Positions 23,745-36,400 of a stretch of 64,000 nt of DNA are shown piece by piece (the first letter of the stretch is position 1; the number at the start of each line of letters is the position of its first letter). The notes below the pieces were generated by a model, which saw only the letters and a list, made by a program, of their open reading frames with translations, was not told the DNA's origin and ran no database searches. The position numbers were made by a program, and so were the translations under genes. Where the stretch lies: positions 62,001 through 126,000 of the forward strand of contig JABSSW010000058.1 of the NCBI GenBank assembly GCA_018902385.1, written 5' to 3'. The stretch is from Physcia stellaris (lineage: Eukaryota > Ascomycota > Lecanoromycetes > Caliciales > Physciaceae).

Positions 23745-24740
23745 TTAGAATGACCTCGAGTACTGCCTTGTACTAATGCCTAACATACCGCCAAGATCGC
23801 TATGGTCCTCTCGCTCCTTCTCTGCGCCCTCGATCTCATGGTTCTCTTTCAGACCGTGGTCGGTGCGAGTAGGGGTGCTCTGTGTCTCGACCAGATTGCC
23901 TCCGACCCACAGCTGTGGTCTCTGATGCCGGCGACGCGGCTCTCTCTCGGGCTTAGCCCGCCATTCTTCCCAAAGCCGCTCTCGCCGCCTCTTTTCCTGC
24001 TCACATTTAGCTGCTGGGCAGTGCCATTCATTACTCAACCCCAGTGGATCATAATATACCTCGGCTTCATCAAAAGTTGCGCCTCCGCTTTCTTTAACGG
24101 CGGAGCGGCTACTGCTGGGCTTAGCGGTGCCGGCATGAGCTCGGACATTTCGAGCATCCTCTGCTTCTTCCTTGATCACAAGCTTTTTCCCGTAATCAGG
24201 GTTTTCGGCATCATCGACGCCTCGTCCATGGTCTCGTCGATGCTTTCTGACGGTGGCTCTATCGCTAGGCTGATGGTGGCTTTTGCTCCTTCCAGGTCTG
24301 TCTTCCTCGCCGTCTTGCTTGTAATTGAACGCATTAAGCGGAGGTTGGAAAGATTGCAAGACATCTTCTTCAGCTGAATTATACTCCTTGGAAGGGAACG
24401 ATTTCCCAAAGACGTTCTGATTGACGTAGCTCGTTCCTGTTGTTGCAATCTTTGTGACCGCGTTACTGGCTTGGCTAGCAACTTCACTAGCGGCAGCAGT
24501 CGCAGCTGAGGCAAGACCGCTCTTAGACAAGGAAATGGAGAGGCTGTTCCATGTGGATTTGGCGTTGTTGACTGTGGATTTCGCAGTGCTGAACACTGTT
24601 TTTACCGGTGTAGGTACTGGCTCTTTGTATTGTCTTTGCCAATCTTGATCCCATTTCGTGTATGGGTCAGATTCTACCCACTCGTATCCATCCTCCTCTC
24701 TGCACTCATCTGGTGAGTAGTCTCTTGTGTTTGTTGGCAT
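23745..24740 (-). CDS. Unrecognised hydrophilic protein, 331 residues
   Basis: One exon; I chose the ATG at 24740 (MPTNTRDYSPDE) because the frame upstream continues only from non-ATG codons. I do not recognise a family. The N-terminal 40 residues are acidic and aromatic (DGYEWVESDPYTKWDQDWQ). Residues about 50-110 form an alanine/serine-rich, probably helical amphipathic stretch (STAKSTVNNAKSTWNSL, then AATAAASEVASQASNAVTKI), which could bind lipid. A basic region rich in R/K/D follows. Near 225 is EVYYDPLGLSNEWHCPAAKCEQEKRRRERLW-like sequence with two cysteines six residues apart. No signal peptide or membrane segment. Codon use is like the neighbours, so I take it as a real gene; function unknown. 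Confidence 0.7.
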   Translation of the reverse strand: MPTNTRDYSPDECREEDGYEWVESDPYTKWDQDWQRQYKEPVPTPVKTVFSTAKSTVNNAKSTWNSLSISLSKSGLASAATAAASEVASQASNAVTKIATTGTSYVNQNVFGKSFPSKEYNSAEEDVLQSFQPPLNAFNYKQDGEEDRPGRSKSHHQPSDRATVRKHRRDHGRGVDDAENPDYGKKLVIKEEAEDARNVRAHAGTAKPSSSRSAVKESGGATFDEAEVYYDPLGLSNEWHCPAAKCEQEKRRRERLWEEWRAKPEREPRRRHQRPQLWVGGNLVETQSTPTRTDHGLKENHEIEGAEKEREDHSDLGGMLGISTRQYSRSF

Positions 24741-25781
24741 ATTCCTTTCTCGAAAATGTAGAAAGAAGAAATGTGGTAATCGAGTGAAGTGCTCTAGAGC
24801 CAGGCAGGTCTTGTATATCGCCAATACCAGGGTAGGAAGTCTTGGTGAAAAAACGAGGGATCTAAGACGGGCTTCCGTGAGCTCTACTGTATGGAGGACC
24901 TTGAGGCCTATCTTTTGGACAGTGGATGTTCAGTGTTCAGGTCTGCGGAAGAGGCACTATGGTGTCTAGAGCTCCTAAAAGATAGAGGTCCCTCTTCCAA
25001 ACACCGGTATCTGATGACTCGGTGTTGAGTGATGGATCTAAAACACAACACTCCAGAACTTTTAGAAGTGTGGAGAGGGTAGAGATGGTGTTTCTAATAT
25101 CGGCAGGCTGATGATGTGGAATGCTTTATGTTAGGGAATGCTAAAAGACGATGGATGTGCTTGTAATCCTAGAGAGTTTGGGTAAAGAAATACAGAGTAG
25201 AATATATAAAGTGAAGAAAGCCCCCACTCGACCTATATTATGAGATTTGATACTACATGGCTGATTCATGTCTAGCCATCTACTGGGTGGTTGAAGACTC
25301 AGGATAACAGGCATCGACACTGACACAATGCAGAAAGCTGCTCATACGAGGAGATCATGACCATCCATTCAGAAATAGTCATATCAATTTCTCGTTCATA
25401 TATAGTCATATCAAATGACTGTTGACTGGAGACATAGGATGCACATTGCCACTTCACTCAAGACTCCTGCATATCAACATCTGTTTTATCATGATGTTCG
25501 AAGTAGTACGATTGTACATGGATAAGTATTTATTGCAGGACTTCATACTTTAGATACTAGCCGAATTCATAGAGTTATTTTGATGCCATATACACGACCA
25601 CTAGTCTTGAAGATACCAATAGACAAGGGGAAAAGCAATACAGCAATGGTCTCATTACTGTTTCTCCAATGCATTTCATCTCTCCTTGTTGAGAGGTGCT
25701 TTTCTGCTAGCCAATAAGGGCACAATCAATGCAAGCCACTATCCTCATTTCCCCTCTTCCGGTTTCTGGATTATCAGCCTA
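24741..25781. other. Intergenic, no supported gene
   Basis: About 1 kb between the unrecognised gene's start and the 3' end of the Nic96 gene, both on the minus strand. Frames are short and AT content rises slightly. I see nothing beyond presumed promoter and 3' UTR sequence. Confidence 0.5.
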
Positions 25782-28700
25782 CTAATACACACCCACCTCC
25801 CCTCCCGCCCCAGTGACAGCCGCCCACACCCTCTCTCCCAATCTATACTTCACTAGCCCAGCAAAAACCATCAAGTCCTTCGCCGCCACCATCATCTCCT
25901 CGCTCATCGCCTTCCGAGTCTGGTTCTCGTACTGCGTCCCATTCTGCAACATCTCCCTCTGCTTACCTATACACGTGATGGTCCATAACAGCAACGGGCC
26001 GACGTTACGAGATACGGGTGGGGAAAGGGCGTTGAAAGAGGTGGCCATGGCGCGGATGGTCGGAATGGAGCCGGAGGCGTGGAGAGGTAGCAGGTTTAGA
26101 GAGGATATGACCTGTTATCGGAATTGTCAGTAGATGACGGGGTCAGGAAAGGGAAACTTTGTGGACGACTTACGTCGATCGCCTCAGACCATTGCCCGTT
26201 TGCGACTTTGGCTTTGGCGTCATCCATGCGGAGGAGGATACCGCACGTCTCGCGGTTGGCGGGACGAATCTTTTGGTAGTAAAGGGCGTTGGAGTTATAA
26301 AGCGAGATCATGTTATGTGCGAGGATGGCGGGATCATCGACAGAAGTCAGACTGAGACTGCTGTTTGCGGCTGGTTGTTGGTGGTTTGGGAGTTCCTGTC
26401 TGGGCTTCAGAGGCTGGAGTCGTACTCCAGTTTCGCCTATGTCCACGGCGATGGCTTCGGAGAGGGCGCGGTTGATGATGATTATGACATTGTCGTAGTC
26501 TTCTGCTAGGTGGTAGAGGAGGACTGCGTCTGTTGTGCGGCCGCTGTCGTCGGCTACGCTGGCAGCTTGCAGGGTTACGGTTTTGAGAAAGTCTTCTTGA
26601 TCTGCGATCCGTATGAGCTTCAGGCGCTGCTCGATAGAGCCTTTGAGTCTCCTTCCATCGCCCTGGATATCGCCGAGTAGCTGTGCGAATTCTCGAGTCT
26701 CAAGGACAAGCTCACGAAGAGCTTCATGGCATAAAGATGCTTGAGACTTGCCCATAGCACCTGGAAGATCGGCATTAAGGCATATTAGGGTAAGGTAGTC
26801 AACGGCGGCTTCAGCATTACTAGCTCGGAAATCTCGAGTGTAGTAGCCGAGCATACGCCCAAAACTGATTTGTGGTAGGTCTTTAGTGTTGTGGGTAACT
26901 ACGAACTATCAGTAAAGATCGTTGTATCTTCTGCAATAGGGCCTTACGAAGTTCGTTATCCGAGACAGAGAAGTCTGCGACACGCAACAGACCGTAGAAG
27001 TCTAAAGCAATTGCAAAATGAACAGCTGCAACATAGGCGTACGTATACAAGTAAGCCACTGCCTGCTCGAACATGCCGCCCAGTATTTGCAGGAAGAAAT
27101 ATGTCCCATAGCTTCCCATGCCCTCTGAGCCTTTCGAAAAGTAGCGCTGACCAATCTCTCTAATCGTCTCTCGCACTTCTTCCAGCCCATGAACTTCACC
27201 AGCAGACTCCTCCACGCGATTAACCTCTCGAGCAAGAGAGAATTGCAGCCATATCCAATCTTCAATACCCTGACCAACGCTATCTAACCTCATCTTGCCA
27301 AGCTCACAGCGACCGATGACTTTGTAGCATGCCATGCGATACGGGTCCAAGGAGTTTTCTGGTGCGATTCGACTCCGCTGCTGGTACTCCGCGGTAATTC
27401 GATCCTGTATCTGCCGTGGGAGTCGTCTATCCGGGTTACTTGCATAGCTTGTAATATACGTGATGAAATTGCGGTCTAAGGATCGGAAAGACGAAGAATT
27501 GCTGGTCACATAATCTGCAGCCTCTTTTACGAGACCACACCTCAACAAGAAGAAGATAAAAGCCCAGCAGTAGTCGTCACCGAGCCTTTGCAATTCGACG
27601 GAATCTGTTGTGAGCTCTTTCCGTGCCTCAAGTATCCTGATGTAAGCTCGGACTTTGTTGATTGTCGTGGGAACGCCGCCGATGTTAGCTTCCTTTGGAT
27701 TCTTGGCCACAATGGACTCTAATTGTTCGAAAAAAGCTCTTTCTAAACACCGTCGAGAACCGTCTAGTATACGTTTTCGGACGTTGATTGCCTTTGCTGA
27801 GTTCGGAGCCTCGTCAAGATAATCATCAGCGAATTGTCGCTCCCTCGGGACATCTGGATCCTTGAAAGTCCCAGGGTCTCGTTTTTCTCCCGTGATTTCT
27901 ATCAGTGCCTTGTAAGCGTCGATCAACTGGCCAGGGGAATCACCGAGTCGCTCGCTCTCGACATTCAAGAATCCCTGCATGATTGGATAGGGAAGCTCTT
28001 GCAATCGGGCTTGATTCAAACGTTGGACTTTCTCTGCATATTTGGCTTGCTTGTCTCTCGTAAATCGATCGTTTTGCGCACTGGGCGGTGATGTACTCTT
28101 ATCTGCTACATCTGCAAAAAGGGTGGCGTTGCCAGACTGAGCTGATGGGGATCCAATGACCGACTTTTGTAAGCTAGATGCACCAAAGATTGTTCGTCTC
28201 AATGAATCCTGTCCGGGGCGGCTTGATTCGGCCCCTCGCCCTCTCCTCGCTGATCTCCCAAAACTACCAGTATTCGCGCCAAGGTTCGAGCGAAAAGACT
28301 CCTCCAACCCAGCGCTGGCCTTTGCGAGCCCAAAATGCTCATAGATCTTTTTTCGTTGCAAGTCCCAATTAATGTCCACGTTTTGTTCGAGAAATAAGTC
28401 AAAGTTTCTATGAGCGCGTTGTATGCCTTCTTCTATCATTTTCAGGGTCGACTGTTGCTGCATGTGATTTATATATTTCGAGGTGTCCGGGTCCCATTCT
28501 GATATGTGTGGCTGCGAACTTCCAGGCAATGTCTGACTACCTAAAGACTCTAGATCACGTCGGCTAGCTCCAGGTTTCACACCTGATGCCGCAAGTAGAT
28601 AGTGTGCCCTGCTATCGGTTGAACCCCCTCTACCTGCTAGCTGTCCTGTGCCATGAAGCTCGCGGGCCCGCCGTGCAATGTCTCCCAGGCCCAACTGAAG

Positions 28701-29315
28701 ACTTGGAAGCTCGGCAAAGCTTGAGGCCCCATTTGTGTCGTGCGCCCGCTTCTTGCCTTTCTCTAATAGACTATTGAAGTAAGCTGGCTGTGAAGTACTT
28801 GTCCTCAGTCCTCCATTGTTTTGCTGTGGCTGCGTGGCTTGACCTTGTTGTTGAGGTTGCTGAGACGCAAAGAGAGATGAGCCAGCAGGTGCTGAGGTAT
28901 TTGCAGTGTTCGAGAAAAGAGATGCCCCAAAAGGTGCAGTCGTGGTGGCGGTAGCACCTAATGTAGGTGCAGAAGTAGAAGCTGTATTTGCAAATGGATT
29001 CGAAGCGCCTTGATTATTGGGCTGCAAATTGGCGAAAATACTTCCCAAATCTCCACCAGTCTTAGTTCCTTCGGCTTTTGAAGTACCGAGACTTCCGAAT
29101 AGGTTATTCGTCTGGGGAGGTTGCGAGGTAGTTGCAGAGCCTCCAAGGTTACCAAAAATATTGGAGGTTTGCCCGGGCTGCGATGTATTTGTTGTTCCGG
29201 AGGAGGGAACGGTCAAGAAAGAGGATTTTGGAGGGTCCGACGATTGCCCAAATATGGAAGACATGGGAGCCACAGAGCGGGCTGGCAGATCTGGTTCGGT
29301 GGAGGCGCGTTTCAT
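25782..29315 (-). CDS. nic96: Nucleoporin Nic96 (Nup93 family) with FG-rich N-terminus
   Basis: Three exons, 29315-26948, 26898-26174 and 26111-25782, give 1140 residues. Nic96/Nup93 is a scaffold of the inner ring of the nuclear pore and anchors the Nsp1-Nup57-Nup49 channel trimer. The first ~170 residues are of FG-nucleoporin type (SSIFGQSS, NIFGNLGG, NLFGSLG, several SLF and NPF units, Q/N/S/T-rich). A helical linker follows, including a predicted coiled segment near 285-330 (HMQQQSTLKMIEEGIQRAHRNFD), the likely trimer-binding region. The large alpha-solenoid runs from about 430 to the end, with PYPIMQGFLNVES, WAFIFFLLRCGL, FGRMLGYYTRDFRA and VDYLTLICLN. Introns are 49 and 62 bases. A downstream methionine (M18, MSSIFGQ) could be the true start. 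The AT-rich transposon block starts about 100 bases upstream. Confidence 0.93.
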
Positions 29316-29951
29316 AGATATTGATGGACGTGAATCTTCAAAATATGGAGCGCGTCAAGGGTATTAGCGTATGCATATCTCATCGGAAAGCTCGCTTAAA
29401 TGCGGATCCGCAATTCCCCTCCCCGCACCAAGTTTCGATGTGATTTCTGAAAAATTCAATCTTCAATTCAGCAAATCATTGCTCGAAAATCCACGCAATT
29501 TGTCAGTGAATAATATATCGCTTTGAATTTCTGTATATTTCGCTTAACGTTTTCATGATGTTGCAATACTGATTCGTCACGCAATCAATTCATTTTTTTC
29601 GTCGTCGCAATGTCAATCATCATATTCGTTGCGATTCGTTCTCGTCTTGTTCGTTACATTTTGTTGAAATGAAATTTTGCAAACATCGTTACTGAAATTC
29701 ATTGCGCATTTTTCACAATGTATCAAATTCGAAACAACATGTTTTTTTATGATTTTTCGTTCAAATTCATTTTTCGATTTATGAACGCGTGCAAAAAAAT
29801 AATCGTTGCAACAAAAAATTCGTTAAAAAAATATCTCGAAAAACAATCGTGAACTTATCAGAAAAAAATGATGTGATTTCTGTGAAAAAAATGAAACATA
29901 TTCGTTCATCAATTTACAATTTTTCGATTCATAAAAAAAATACAATGAAAT

Positions 29952-30271
29952 TGTAAAAAATAAAAATTCAGAATTTTCGAAAATGCGATTCGCATTTCGT
30001 CAAGCAATTCGATTATCGAAGTTCGAATGATTTCGAAAAAAATCAATTTCAATTATTTTACAATTCGATCAACGATAAACTCAACAAGTTCATATTGTCA
30101 ATCGAAATCGTTCGAATTCGTACGATTAAATAAATAAAATGTGAATAAAAAACAATTGCAAAACGTAATTTGTTTTGTAACGATTAATAAATCAATATAT
30201 TACATTTCAAGTTATACATTTTTGATGTCAATAATTCATTAAATTATATTATTTCTAATACGAGTTTTACA
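29952..30271 (+). repeat. 5' LTR of outer element (320 bases)
   Basis: Begins TGTAAAAAATA and ends GTTTTACA. It matches 59,343-59,662 over its whole length with no gaps and, by eye, 13 base differences (about 96% identity), all transitions. Confidence 0.93.
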
Positions 30272-33200
30272 TTTTAATCGTTATCATATTTCAGAATGAT
30301 GTCATTCGTGTATATTTAACAAAATACAGTTTTGTTGTTTCGCATACATCATGTCGAGTTTTGATAATGATTTGCTTTTTGAATTTGTCGAAAATGTTGA
30401 CGTATTTTTTTGATTGATTTATTACAAACAACAAATCGAAAAAAATCATAAAAAAAAAATCAAATTGCAAACTCGAAATATTGAGCGTTCGAAATTTGTA
30501 ATTTTTATTTCATTTATTTTTATTTCATTTATTTTTGTTTTTGATTTTGTTTGAAAATTTTTCGTCATGAAAATTATCGAGACGACATCGAATCAATATG
30601 AAAAAAAAAATTACAAAAAATGAAAAAAATATTGCAAACAAATGAAAAATCAATTCACGCAAAACAACGTGAATCACATGATTTAATTTTCGAATTTAAT
30701 CAAAATCGCATACGTTGATATTTATTTCAAATTAAATAGCAATGCGAACAAATTTTGAAACGCAAAAATCGATTTTCATTCAAACAAACAATACATCTGA
30801 AACGAATTCAAAATTTTTTTGAAAAACGACATCGAACGAGCAATCACGTTGCAACAAAATTTTTTGAAAAAATATCGCAAACACAAACAAAATCACAATC
30901 AATCGATTAAAAATTACAATGTCGAACGAATAAATATGTTTGCTGAATTGAAATTCGAATTCAAATTCACGAAAACAGTGAAATTCAATGATTTTCGTGA
31001 CGAATTACGTTTGAAATTTCGTTGCATGCTTTTTAAAAAAAAAGATTTTCACAAAAACGAAATTGTTTGAACGATTCAAACGTATAAAAAACGTTCAAAT
31101 TTAAAAAAAAAATTCAAGAATTTCAAAAAGCGTAAAATCTCGTTCGATATTGACAATTTTGAAAGCGAAAACGAAAAATTCAAAATTGCGAAATTCAAAA
31201 ATAAAAAAATCAAAAATATTAACAAAATTAATTCGAATCACGAATCAATCAAGTCGAAAAATATTCGAATGTATCGTTGATTCGTCAGCGAATTCAAAAA
31301 AATTCAAAACAAAAATAATTGTATAGATTGTGACAAATCAAATTATCAAATCGAAATTTGTACAGACAAAAAAAAAACAAAATCATTTTCGCTGATCAAA
31401 TTTTTGAACAATCAAAAAACTAATCGATTTGATGATTTTCGTTCAAATCGTTAAAAAAAAATTTTTCGAATTTCGATTTCGATACGTCGTTTTTTTCAGA
31501 CATGAACAAAAATCATGCTAACAAAAAAAAAACGACGCAAAAAATTTAAAAAATTCGTGATTCGTAAATGCGTCAAAATCAAAATTAACATACAAAACGA
31601 AAACAAATTTTGAAACGAATCGAAAACAATATTCGATACAAAAACGAAAATTAATTTGATAAATCATGTTTATGCGAAAAAATTGAATTTTCGTCGCTTT
31701 GAAATTTTAAACTGTGATGCAATAACAGTTGACAATCATCGTTTGAAAACGTATAACGTTTATTTCGTACAATTCGAAATGTCAAACGTCAAAAAAATTA
31801 ATCGTTTTTTCGAGAAATCGTTTTTGATCGTGAATTTGAATTGAAATTTAACGTTAAACATGTTTTGAATACAATTTTCGAAAATCAAAATGAATTGAAA
31901 CGACGACAATATCAAAATTTGACGTTGCAAAAAAATATTTCATTTTTATCACATGTCGTATCGAAAACATCGAATCAAAACAATTGATCATAAACGTCAT
32001 CGATAACGAAATCGAAACGTATTTCATGTTCGTACGAATGTATATTGACAAACAATTCGACATGCATGAAATGCATGTTTCAAAACGAATTCAAATAAAT
32101 TTGTTTTGATTGAAATGAAAAAAAAATTCGATGTCAAAATCATTTTTTTCGATATTTTGAAAACGTATGAAAAATTCGATAACGAAAATAAAATTTACGA
32201 ATTATCAAATCATGATTCAGACGATCATGTTATTGATTTAAAAAAAAAAACAAGAAATCGTCGCATGAATCAATTTACTTTTTATTCGAAAATAAATTTC
32301 GAATATTACGTGTTTACATCGAAAAACATTTAATTAACGATTTCATTCGATTTTCACAATTTTTTGCAAAAACGTTCATCTTGTTCGTTTCAAAAAAAAA
32401 CGATAATTTACGATTATGCGTGAATTACAAAAATTTTAATGCTTTCACGATAAAAAATAGATATTTTTTATCGTTAATCGATGAAAATCTAAATAAATTC
32501 AGCAAAATCGTCAAATATATCAACATTGATTTGATTGCTGCTTATCATCGATTGCGTATCAAACATAAAAACGAATGAAAAACAGTTTTTCGTATTCGAT
32601 ATGATCATTTCGAATATAACGTATTTTTTTTCGATTTCATTAACGTTTCGACGACGTTTCAAAATTTCATCAATAAAATTTTAGCGATTCGTCTCGATAT
32701 TAACGTCATTGTATATTTGAATGATATAATAATTTATTCGATGAACGTCGAAATTCATGTCGACGATGTCAAATGAATTCTTGATCGTTTTAAAAAAAAT
32801 AAATTATACATTGTTTTTGAAAAATGCAAATGATTCGTTGACGAAATAAATTTTCTTGAATTCGTCGTTTTTTTTCAAAAAATGAAAATGCAAAACAAAA
32901 AAATCGAAATTATTCAACAATGATCAATATTTCGCAATGTTTTCGACATCATGCAATTTCTCGATATCGTTAATTTTTATCGACGATTCATTAAACATTT
33001 CAATAAAATTGCTGAATTTCTGATCGTTATGTTAAAGAAATCACAAAAATTTCGAAAAAATATTCGTAAACGCAAACGAAATCAAAATCGAAATCGCAAC
33101 AAATTATCGAATATTCACATTTTTTTGATCAACGAAACATTGAAAATTTTCAAATAATTTCGCAAAACATTTATCGAAATATCAATTTTACGTCATTTCG

Positions 33201-33450
33201 ATTTCGAACGTGTTATTCGAATCGAAATCGACGCATTCGACAAAATTTTAAAAATCATTTTATGTTAACAAAACGACGAAAATCATTGACATTTTGTTAC
33301 GTATTTTTCGCGCAAATTGATTTCGATCGAATGTCATTACGAAATTTATGACAAAAAATTGTTGATTATTGTGATTTCGTTCAAGCAATGAAAACATTAT
33401 TTCGAAAACGCAAAAAAACAAATTTTTGTTTTTATTGATTACAAGTTTGT
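30272..33450 (+). mobile_element. Outer element, left internal part (gag to RNase H)
   Basis: Contains a lysine-rich gag-like relic near 30.8-31.1 kb. The reverse transcriptase region (32,381-33,157) still shows the family's fingers and palm order (LCVNYKNFNAFTIKNRY, then DLIAAYHRLRIK) and a thumb/connection region. RNase H relics follow up to about 33.45 kb, where the Helitron begins. Heavily mutated; no long frame is intact. Confidence 0.75.
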
Positions 33451-36400
33451 TCGTGAATTTTTTTAAAAAAATTTCATGTAAAAGTTTAAAATTAGATTTT
33501 CAATTCTAATAACAGTCGAAAATTTTCAGATCAATAATTCGCGAACAACGTCGTTAATTATTCAACGTTCAATAATATTATTATTCTTTAAATTTGTTTT
33601 ATCGTACGACTATCTTCATGTATGTGCGTGAATTTCATGAGTTTTCATCGATTGCGCATAAAAATGTGAAATTGATTAAACAAACGTTTTTCATGATTTT
33701 TGAAATTCGATGTCGAATTTTTTTTTTATCGAAATTCGAAATTTCAAATATCAATCAACGCATGCATTTTGTTCACACATCATTGTTTGCAACATATCAT
33801 TATTCATTTCGAATGTTACAACGTACGAATCAAATCATAAATAGATTTTAATTACAGTCGATTTCGATTGTTGCGCGTCATCGTGATATTTATTTCAAAT
33901 TGCATTTTTTTACAAAGACGAAAAAGTGCATGTCGAAATTTCGATCTAAATTCAATTAGACAAAAGTGTCGCACAAATCAATTGAACATGAAAAATTTTC
34001 TTCGTGAAAATGACAAAGTTTCAAATAAATTCGATTTTATCGACGACGACGACAATCATCACACGTCAAATACAAACTATTTATGACATGTCGAAGTTAG
34101 CGATCATATACATGTATTTCACATATGAAAAAATAATTCACACAACAACATTTCGATCAAATAATCGAATTTTCGCAATTTCGCAACAACATCAGATTGT
34201 CTCGTCGCTTTTCAATCATTTTCAATGTTTGTTTTCTGACTCAAGTTGCGCATGCTTCGTATATTTGATTTAATTAAACGTAATACGTTCAAAAACTAAA
34301 ATAATTTCGTAACATTGCTTTTTGAACATAAGAACGAAATTTGTCAAAATGAAAATTTTTGGATTTTGCTATAGAAATTCGACAAAACAACTCAAGAAAA
34401 CTTCAAACGAGCTAGATTCGTATTCAGTTCGTATCGTAAAATTGATTAATTGATACGAATTTTCGCGAAATGAACTGAAAAGCAAACATTGAAAACGATA
34501 AAACAACGACGAGACAATTTGAAAATTCTGCGAAAAATTTGAAAAATGCAAAAAATCGAATTTAAAACAAAAAAATCTTTTTTCATTGCACGTTTTTGAT
34601 TTTTTTGACGAAATTCTCGAACAACACGTTCATTTCAGAAACAATGATGTGAAAATTTCACTTTTTCGTGATTTTGAAAAATGCGACGTACAATTGATCG
34701 TGCGTGAAACAATTGCGAATTTGTATATTCACGTCAACGTATTTCAGAAATTGTTTTTGCGATTTATTAATTGTCATCGCGAATGCAAAACGAATAGAAA
34801 ATTGACGTTTGATAAATTGACAAAACATTATAGCACGACGATTTTTGTTGAATTCGTCATTTTTAAATTGCAATGATATGCGAAAAATGACGATTTTAAA
34901 ATTCTCTTTTTTGTCGTCAACGATTTCGATTTCGAAAACATGTTGATTTATACGAGTGATTCGAATTCTGATATCGTTGCACTTGATAAACGATTTCAGA
35001 TTTCGAAAAATCATGATAAACATATCAATTTTTAAACGAAAAGTGTGAAAAAAGAACGAAACTTCGTTATAACGATGAAAACATTCGTCGTCGAATTTTT
35101 TTTTCAGATTTGAATCAACGAAAATATTGACGCTGTGTTTCAATTGCAATGATTTACGAAATTTGTCAATGCAAACGTCATTGATATGCAACACGTCGAT
35201 GTTAGCGACGATCAAAATCGCTCGCTCGTTAAAATATTGATTGCTGAAAATACGAATATGAAAATCAGAATATATGATATCAATAAAATCAATTTGTGAA
35301 TTTTTGAAAAACAAATAATCGTGCTTTCATAAAGTCATTTCATTATTTTTCGTGATTATCGCATTATCGATATCGAGAACGTCGCGAACAAATTCGACTG
35401 TTTTTTGACGATTTTGATCGTTGAGCGAAAAATTCTGAAAACGCATATTAATGATTAAAAACAAAATATTCATCTGACGTCAAAAGAGAAATTTCTGAAA
35501 ATTCATATTGATCACGATATTTCGAAATTTGTTGACAACAACAAAAAAACATTGTTTGAAATTTTCGCAAAAACATACAACTTTTTTTTCAAAAACGATG
35601 ATTTCGTCAACGTCGCAAAAATCGAAAAAAATTCTGTTAACGATCATGAAATTTCATTTTCGTTGCATGAGAATTTCGTTTCAAAAAATCAATTTGATTT
35701 TTCGAATGAACTCGCAACGATCGTTATTTTTTTGATATTACACGTGCTTTTTTCGATGATATTCAACGAAATTTTGAATCGAAAATGAACAATGAATTCG
35801 TCGTCGAGAAGCGTGATCGCAATGTCTGAAAAAATCATCGCGAAAACAATGATCGACTCGTTTTGAAATTCGATTGTTCGCAATTTGATCATGACAATGT
35901 TTTGAACAAAATTTTTTTTTGTTTTTTCAAAATCGTCGAAAAAGAAAAATTGATCGAATTCAAAATTATTTTTCATGATCGTCTCGACGATTGTATTCGC
36001 GATTTTTAATTGATCAACATTGAATTTGTTTCAGTCGATCGCAACAAATTGTGAATCATCGATCAATGCGAATTTTTCGCGAATCAATCGATTGATTTCG
36101 ATTGCGAATGCGTTGAAATCGATAATCGAATCGAGCAAATCGTAAATGAACAAATTGTTCGAAAACTCGTCGTCAACTGTTCGATTTAGAAGTTTTGTTA
36201 ATAGAAACAATTTCAACTGCTCGTTCTGATCATTGAGAGTATCGATATTTACGTTTTTTGAATCGAATAATAATGATTTAGAAAGCAAAAAGTATTCACG
36301 ATCAATAGTTCATTTGCAATCGAAAGAAAATTTGCGAAAAAATTAATCGAAATTCACGAAATCGAAAATGCGATCGCAAATTGATAATCAAATTCAAAAA

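Noticed and set aside
24741-24824. N-terminal extension of the unrecognised 331-residue protein
   Set aside because: The frame is open but has no ATG before 24740.
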